This document shows positions 58,565 to 64,000 of a stretch of 64,000 nt of DNA, in pieces. The notes under the pieces were generated by a model. The model was given only the letters and a program-made list of their open reading frames with translations, was not told the DNA's origin and did not search any database. Every line of letters begins with the position of its first letter. The stretch's first letter is position 1. Both the position numbers and the translations under genes were made by a program. The stretch is from Telopea speciosissima (lineage: Eukaryota; Streptophyta; Magnoliopsida; Proteales; Proteaceae): positions 48,143,010 through 48,207,009 of the forward strand of contig NC_057925.1 of the NCBI RefSeq assembly GCF_018873765.1, given 5' to 3'.

Positions 58565-60470
58565 GTCAATGAAAATTCTTTAATTCTTCGGATTGTAAAA
58601 TTATTATTATTATTTTTTAATTCTTCGGATTGTAAAATTTGTGTCCTGGTGTAGTTACTGTTTTTTTTTTTTTTTTTTTTTTTTAATCTTCATACCTGGA
58701 CTGGTTTATTGTTTCGTCTAGTAGGTCGGTCAATTTTAATTAGTGTTCTTTTGCCTCTTATTTTTTTGGTGGTTTATAACACTTTTGAGACATTTTTAGG
58801 AATTAATTGGCTTTGATAAAGGATCAATCAAGTTGTATAACAAAAGCTTGCTTGGTTTAACTTCTGTATACACCAGAGTTTTAGTAATCGGATCAGCATC
58901 GGCCAAACCGATCCCGATTTGATACTGATCCGGATAGCCCTGAATTGGGCTGGATAGTAAAGAATTGCCCCTGCTTTTTAATAAAAATCAGTTTTTATTA
59001 TCTTTTACCCTTAGGTTGTACCAGTGGATCAGTATCAGATCGGCCAAGAGTTGGGATAACCGTTCCTTGACCCTTCTCCCGTTTTTTTCAAGCCTTGTTG
59101 AATGAACATCACCCACAGACATGAACATCAAATAAAAGGACGAGTCAATTTCTCCATTTCTCTTGCAGCAAAAAGTTTGGGGCAAAAGGGTATTATGAGC
59201 AAAGTTACAGGTATTGATGTCGGCGGCCATACGATCCGGATACAGATCGGACGACTTTGGTCTGTGTCAGGTGAAAATTAGAGACATTTTTTGGTCAATA
59301 CTCCCAATTTGCATCAGTATCGTATGAGTAGTGAATTTCGAATTCTACATAACAAATATGATGATACCGATACCTTGATCCATGATTATGAGGCTTACAA
59401 GTGACATCGGAGGCAAGTCCAAGTATGTCTATTTTTATGATTAGTTGAATGGAGTATATCATATGGTAACTATTTTACTGAACAAAGGTTTGATAAATTA
59501 AAAAAAAAAGTTGAAAGTTTTTTTTTGTCGGTCAATTTCTCTTTTCCACTGGTGATGTGATCATATGATTGAACTCCTGAATCATCAATAACTCCCATCT
59601 CCTTTAGTATAAGGTCGAAAACACCTGACCTCTTGCTAATCCAAATGGTCAGATCTCTTAGATGTAGAGATTCCCTCATGGGTGAAAAGAAACTCAGTCT
59701 AATAAAAATTAGATAATTCATGACAATGGCAAACAAAGAGTAGGCCGTTAAGACTATGGCCGGGGCAGGTTCTCGTATAAGAACAGAGCTCAGAACAAAG
59801 AGTAGGCCGTTAAGACTATGGCTGGGGCAGGTTCTCGTATAAGAACAGAGCTCAGCCATTCAGATGGAATCCACTTCTCCTCTAGATTCCATCCGGATGG
59901 CCAAGCTCTGTTCCCGTACGAGAACCTGAGCCAAGCTCGTTGAGACTTTAGGTTGTGGCAACAGTTTTTCATCACATGAGTGAAGATTCTAGTCATTGGG
60001 ATGTCATTATTCCTCCTCCTTATTCTACGAAGTCTAAAATGCCCTTGGCACTATTCCAAGAGTCCCATCCAACCATCAGGGCACATGGATTAAGAGATTC
60101 TCGGTTAACCATAGGTGAAGGTAAACTCGATCCCCTTGAAGTTTTGGGAAAGAAAAAAAAAATCTTCGTCCAGCCATTATAAAGGTGGCTAAAGAGATCT
60201 TGGTTCACCGTAGAAGGAAAAACTTGGTCCTAACAAAAAGTAGTTAAATTTTTTTTCAGTTTTAGCTGAAGCATGCGTAACTGTGGTTCAAGAATTAAAC
60301 TTTGACTACTCTATCAACCACACCACCACCACCTTTCCTCCTTTCATCTCCACTCCCTTCTGTTACTTCCATCCATGGACCTTACCCCCAAGAATTCCAT
60401 TACTTGGAGAGGATTTAAAGGTGGAACAGCACCGGGTAGGGGGAGGCTGAATCTGAACAATGGCTATAAC
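58565..60470. other. Intergenic DNA 3' of ADA2
   Basis: A 36-bp local duplication AATTCTTCGGATTGTAAAATT (58580 and 58618), a long T run (58662-58684), and 58870-59390 with CGGATC/GATACCGATA words. 59766-59945 is a separate hairpin. No gene. Confidence 0.5.
59736..59945. mobile_element. Hairpin element with one arm tandemly duplicated
   Basis: GGTTCTCGTATAAGAACAGAGCTCAGCCATTC faces GGCCAAGCTCTGTTCCCGTACGAGAACC around GATGGAATC..GATTCCATC. The left outer segment (about 60 bp from ACAAAGAGTAGGCCG to AGAGCTCAG) occurs twice in a row with one base difference. Confidence 0.75.
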
Positions 60471-60479
60471 AGTAATTGA

Positions 60480-61435
60480 GTGATTGTGATATCCAATCCC
60501 TTACATGATAGAGTTTTTAATCCAAGAACCAAGCCTCAAATTTCATTTATAGGGAAACTGAGGGTCTAAAACTGATTTCATGGAATAATAAAGCTTCTGA
60601 TGAAAAAGTAAATGGGGAGAACATCAGGACCTACAATACTGCAACAGTTGCTGTAGAATCCAGTTACTTCTGTGCAATGGGAATCACTTTTGAGGTAATT
60701 AAGAAATACTCTCCTGGTTCTACAATTTGACAATGAGAACAAAACCCAAAAAATAGAATCTTGATACTGAAGTTGCAGCTCCTGCAATTAGTTGAACTGA
60801 GTTTCTGAACACGTCTCTTCTTTAGAATCAAGGTTACTTTTGGGGTCACATTGACTTCATATTTGGCGAAGCAAGATCACTTTACCAGGAAAAGATATTC
60901 ATGTCTGGAATCTACACAAGAGAGTGTTGCTTGGAGCAGGAATGTACTATATACATCCAACAGCCGAACAATTTGGAGAAACCGCAGCTTCTCATAGGAA
61001 TTTTGAGAACGAGTTAAGTGGTCTTCAGTAAATTGAAGGGTGAAAGGGGCTGGAAGTAGCTACTTAGGAAGAGCTTGGGAGATACATTAAGGAGAAGATA
61101 AGAACCTATCTGCAATACTATCCATGATGATGATTCAGAATGATTTTCCCTGAAACAAATTCATTTTAAGGTGACACCCTAGCTTCCTCTTACAACAATG
61201 CTTTTGTTTTTTGAAAGGGTAAAAGACAGGTTATTTACTTGGGAGTAGAAAATTTTTTCTCAAGCAGGAACTTAAATTATGAATTTTTGGTATAGTGCAG
61301 CAAAAACAAATGTAGGGGGAAGGGCCAATGAGCCAATCTATGGGGGACTCATGCCATGGTCAAAATCATTCAGTTATGAGCAAGGCCTTTTCTGGACAGG
61401 GCTTACATTGAAGTAGATCAATGGCGGAACCTCAA
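60480..61435 (+). pseudogene. Pectinesterase (carbohydrate esterase 8) pseudogene
   Basis: Pieces in family order: KPQISFIGKLRV, then a stop and shift, LISWNNKASDEKVNGENIRT, YNTATVAVESSYFCAMGITF, ending at a GT donor (60695); after an AG (60825), GYFWGHIDFIFGEARSLYQ; in another frame IHPTAEQFGETAASHRN; then SSYLGRAWEIH and stops; then GRANEPIYGGLMPWSKSFSY; finally RPFLDRAYIEVDQWRNL. About 50 residues between ..GITFE and GYF are missing, including the conserved QDTL active-site region; IDFIFG (second catalytic Asp) remains. A homogalacturonan-demethylating cell-wall enzyme in origin; here frameshifted, stopped and deleted. The retained intron argues for decay of a DNA copy. Confidence 0.85.
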
Positions 61436-61987
61436 CACTTATCTGTGCATACTACCGAACACAGGTCACCTTCATAATTTGTTTGTCCAAAACTGGCTAA
61501 AATGAGCCTAAAACCACATAAGCACAGAAGCCATTGATTGCAAAACAAACATCAGCACAAATGATTCATTCCGAACACAGAATTGAACTAATTCGATATA
61601 CATTATATTACCATTTGCCCCTAGTAAGGGCAAAATAACAATTTAGAGTCTGATGGTGCCTTGCTGCTACACTCCCTAGTGTCTGGTACAAATCCAGCAA
61701 TAACATGCCCCTCGGAAAGGAGGGAACTCTACCTCACCAGTTCTAAATCCCAATTAACATTTCTAATCTGCCTTCTAAGAGAGAAAAATCTATCAGAATT
61801 TTTTTTAAACTACCTTGCTGTACATTGGCCAAGCTCCTAAGCTGAAGCAAAAATAACCCTATAAATACTGCATGCCACCTCTGTATCTTATTTACAGAAA
61901 CCCTTATATCCGATTATGCCGACTTCCATAGACTTGCCTGACCTGTAAGCATCACCATCATTTTGAAACAAAGCATCATTCTCTGTC

Positions 61988-63433
61988 TTAGGCAGCAGCA
62001 ACTTCCATGAGTTCAATCGCTTCACATTTCTGACCAGCACAGGCAAATTCTTCTTCCATATCCACCCTGTCCTCACTCACATGATCGTCATCATCATCAC
62101 CACCGTCATCATGCCCACACTCATCACCATCGCCATCATCATCATGCCCATCATCATCACCTTTCCTAACGTCATCTTTAACCCATGGCTGTTTCCTTGA
62201 GTTCACCCACTTGACATTCTCCAGCATGCCATCAGATCCGGCTGAAACAGCCATTTCTTGATTGTCCTCTTCAACTGTCTCAAGTCTGGAAGCAGAGGGG
62301 CCTTCACGATCTGACATTGCCGAGCCACCAGACTCAGTCCCCTTTGCCATAGTGGAGCATGCAGAGAGCTTTGTGCCAGGGCTGACAGCTGCAGATATGA
62401 TAGACAGTATATCGGGCTTTGCCTCAATATCAACCCATCGGTTCCCCACCCAATCCCTAGAACTCCTTAAATTCCTTTTCTGGAAAGTTGAGAACACATC
62501 TTCACCTGAGATAGAGGAAAGCAAAATCTAGCCTCAATATTACTAAGCACCTTCAAATAAAGATATGGAAGAGGGTTTCCGTCACAGGGTGTGGGGGGAA
62601 TCTCCCATGCCACACCAATTGGGGCGCAGGAATCGGTTTCATCAATGGGAGGCACACATGGTCAGGGCAGAGAGAGAGTGTCAGGGATGTGAGAGGACGA
62701 GGGAAGGCATGCCCGCACATACTACGAACTATTCAATAAAGTCGGCCACCAATCAGAGTCAGGAACACAAGAAGTTGGGGGACTGCATATTATGTGCTAG
62801 GATAACCCCTGCATGCTGCACTCACAGAAGTGGAGGCACTGAGGGATACTATGTGCAATAAAGGCTGGATGTCTAAATTTACTGAAACAACCCTGGCACT
62901 TTTTCCGCCATTAAATGCAGCATGCAGGAGTACCCTTGCACCACACATTCCAGAGTATCTGTTGTTTCATCTGACATCTATCATCCCTGCCCCCCCCCCC
63001 CCCCAACAAAAGAAACAGAGAATCTCCCCCTTCCCCAACTCACACACGGAAAAACACAGATATGTACTCATTTTAAGACCCACAAAGACAATCAACGACC
63101 TTGATATGGATATCAATCTCTCAACAAACGATAAGAAACACCATTCACATATGCAGGAGACAAATGAAAAACAACTAATAAAAACATAAAACAAGAGTCT
63201 AAGAAAATAAGGAGCATACCAGGGAAGTAAACCTGAAGGCTATCATCTGTGCAGTTAACACCAGTTACCACCCCCTCCCACCAGCCATCATTCCACCATG
63301 CATCCACTGGAGCTCCTATCTCAAAAGGAATGTCTGTTGGATAACCATGAGGGAATGGACGAATTCTGAGGCGACCGGAGCATCGCATGTTTAGTTTATC
63401 AGATGCTGCAAGTTTGAAAGCGGGGATCCATTC
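61988..63433 (-). CDS. Agenet (Tudor-like) domain protein, last two exons; 5' part outside the window
   Basis: Exons read 63433-63220 (after a TATGCAG acceptor) and 62505-61988 (after CTCAG); phases fit and give 243 residues plus TAA. The first exon codes [32 protein letters not shown] and LQVYFPG, an agenet fold with its aromatic cage; the second continues [31 protein letters not shown], then a Ser/Glu-rich linker and a run dominated by Asp (about 60 residues before the end). The layout recalls plant BAH-plus-agenet proteins, proposed chromatin readers, but the BAH part would be upstream of 64000 and is not visible. It converges on ADA2. The missing 5' exons limit the call. Confidence 0.8.
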
Positions 63434-64000
63434 CTGCATATCGAAGAAACATGTCATCAAACTTTCTGCAGGAAATGGCGTGACTCCATGAGATCAAGAG
63501 TTTTTTTGTCCTTCAAACAAAGCCATAGGTAGCAATGCACTGACTGTTAAATCACTAAGTGACTTCTTCAACCATTTGTAGCCCAAACACTCATTAACAG
63601 TGTGTTTTCCTGGCTGGTAAGTTGTGGACTTTCACTCTTGAATGTAAAGTAAACACAATGTTTAGGCTCTTATCCAACAATTTAGACCTTCTGGATAAGC
63701 ATTCAAGTAAAGCACGTACACGCATGGAACTAAATCTCGGTGAAACTGACTGAAATCTCCGAGCAGTCTCGGTTTCAGGCCTGGCCAAAACGAAACCCAG
63801 GGAAGCGCAGTGTTGAAACCTCGAAATGAGATCCGGCACAGCTCGGTTTTGGGCCTGACCGAAACCAGGTCCGAAACTGAAATCTCAATCCTTGTGTACA
63901 TGTAGTGTTGCTTTTAGGTAAATCACAAGGGATACAAATGAACATTTGATTGTACTGGGGCACAAAAAAAATCTAGGAAACATAAAAAGCATTCAGGTGG
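63434..64000. other. Intron of the agenet gene running off the window
   Basis: No further exon recognised. 63730-63890 has CGGTTTCAGGCCTGGCC / GGGCCTGACCGAAACCAGG words that read like another degenerate inverted element. Confidence 0.5.

Noticed and set aside
1-64000. CRISPR-like arrays or bacterial operon features
   Set aside because: Tandem units are few, diverged and without regular unique spacers; the DNA is plant nuclear.
1-64000. tRNA or rRNA genes
   Set aside because: I saw no convincing cloverleaf or rRNA; only SINE tRNA-like heads and a short 5S-like box. A tRNAscan run would settle it.

Overview
This is nuclear DNA from a flowering plant. The evidence is spliced genes with GT-AG introns, plant-type serine acetyltransferases, the SAGA adaptor ADA2, a nuclear copy of a chloroplast ribosomal protein gene, an HD-ZIP IV fragment, Au-type SINEs, plant LINE and Ty1/copia remnants, and low gene density. 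I cannot fix the species; a eudicot or other non-grass angiosperm is the reasonable guess.

Layout. 1-11.9 kb: two intact, intronless serine acetyltransferase genes (2002-2958 and 10327-11373, both minus) lie in a tandem segmental duplication (about 1110-3275 and 9190-11890). The spacer holds hAT-like non-autonomous elements, a LINE remnant split by two of them, and an inverted repeat. 12-30 kb: gene-poor, with a copia pol remnant, a Mutator-like element carrying HD-ZIP IV fragments (16832-18051), LTR-like pieces, tandem repeats and many GC-rich hairpin elements. 31.3-38.8 kb: a pseudogene of chloroplast ribosomal protein S10 (minus) with a 6.9-kb intron full of LINE, SINE and hAT-like insertions. 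39.0-45 kb: a LINE with an inverted 5' part, further LINE 3' ends and hairpins. 45.5-58.6 kb: a complete 13-exon ADA2 gene (plus) whose exons join into one 577-codon frame. 60.5-61.4 kb: a pectinesterase pseudogene. 61.99-63.43 kb: the last two exons of a minus-strand agenet-domain gene that runs off the right edge.

The living genes look independent: cysteine biosynthesis (SAT pair), chromatin coactivation (ADA2) and a chromatin-reader-like protein (agenet). The unusual content is in the repeats. About twenty short GC-rich foldback elements (roughly 80-190 bp) share modular cores. The SAT duplication supplies filled and empty sites for at least three of them, showing short target duplications (9, 11 and 14 bp); one landed right at the stop codon of a SAT gene and another in its promoter. 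A second theme is hAT-like elements with 8-bp duplications whose interiors are degenerate word repeats.

All calls come from reading the sequence; no database search was run.
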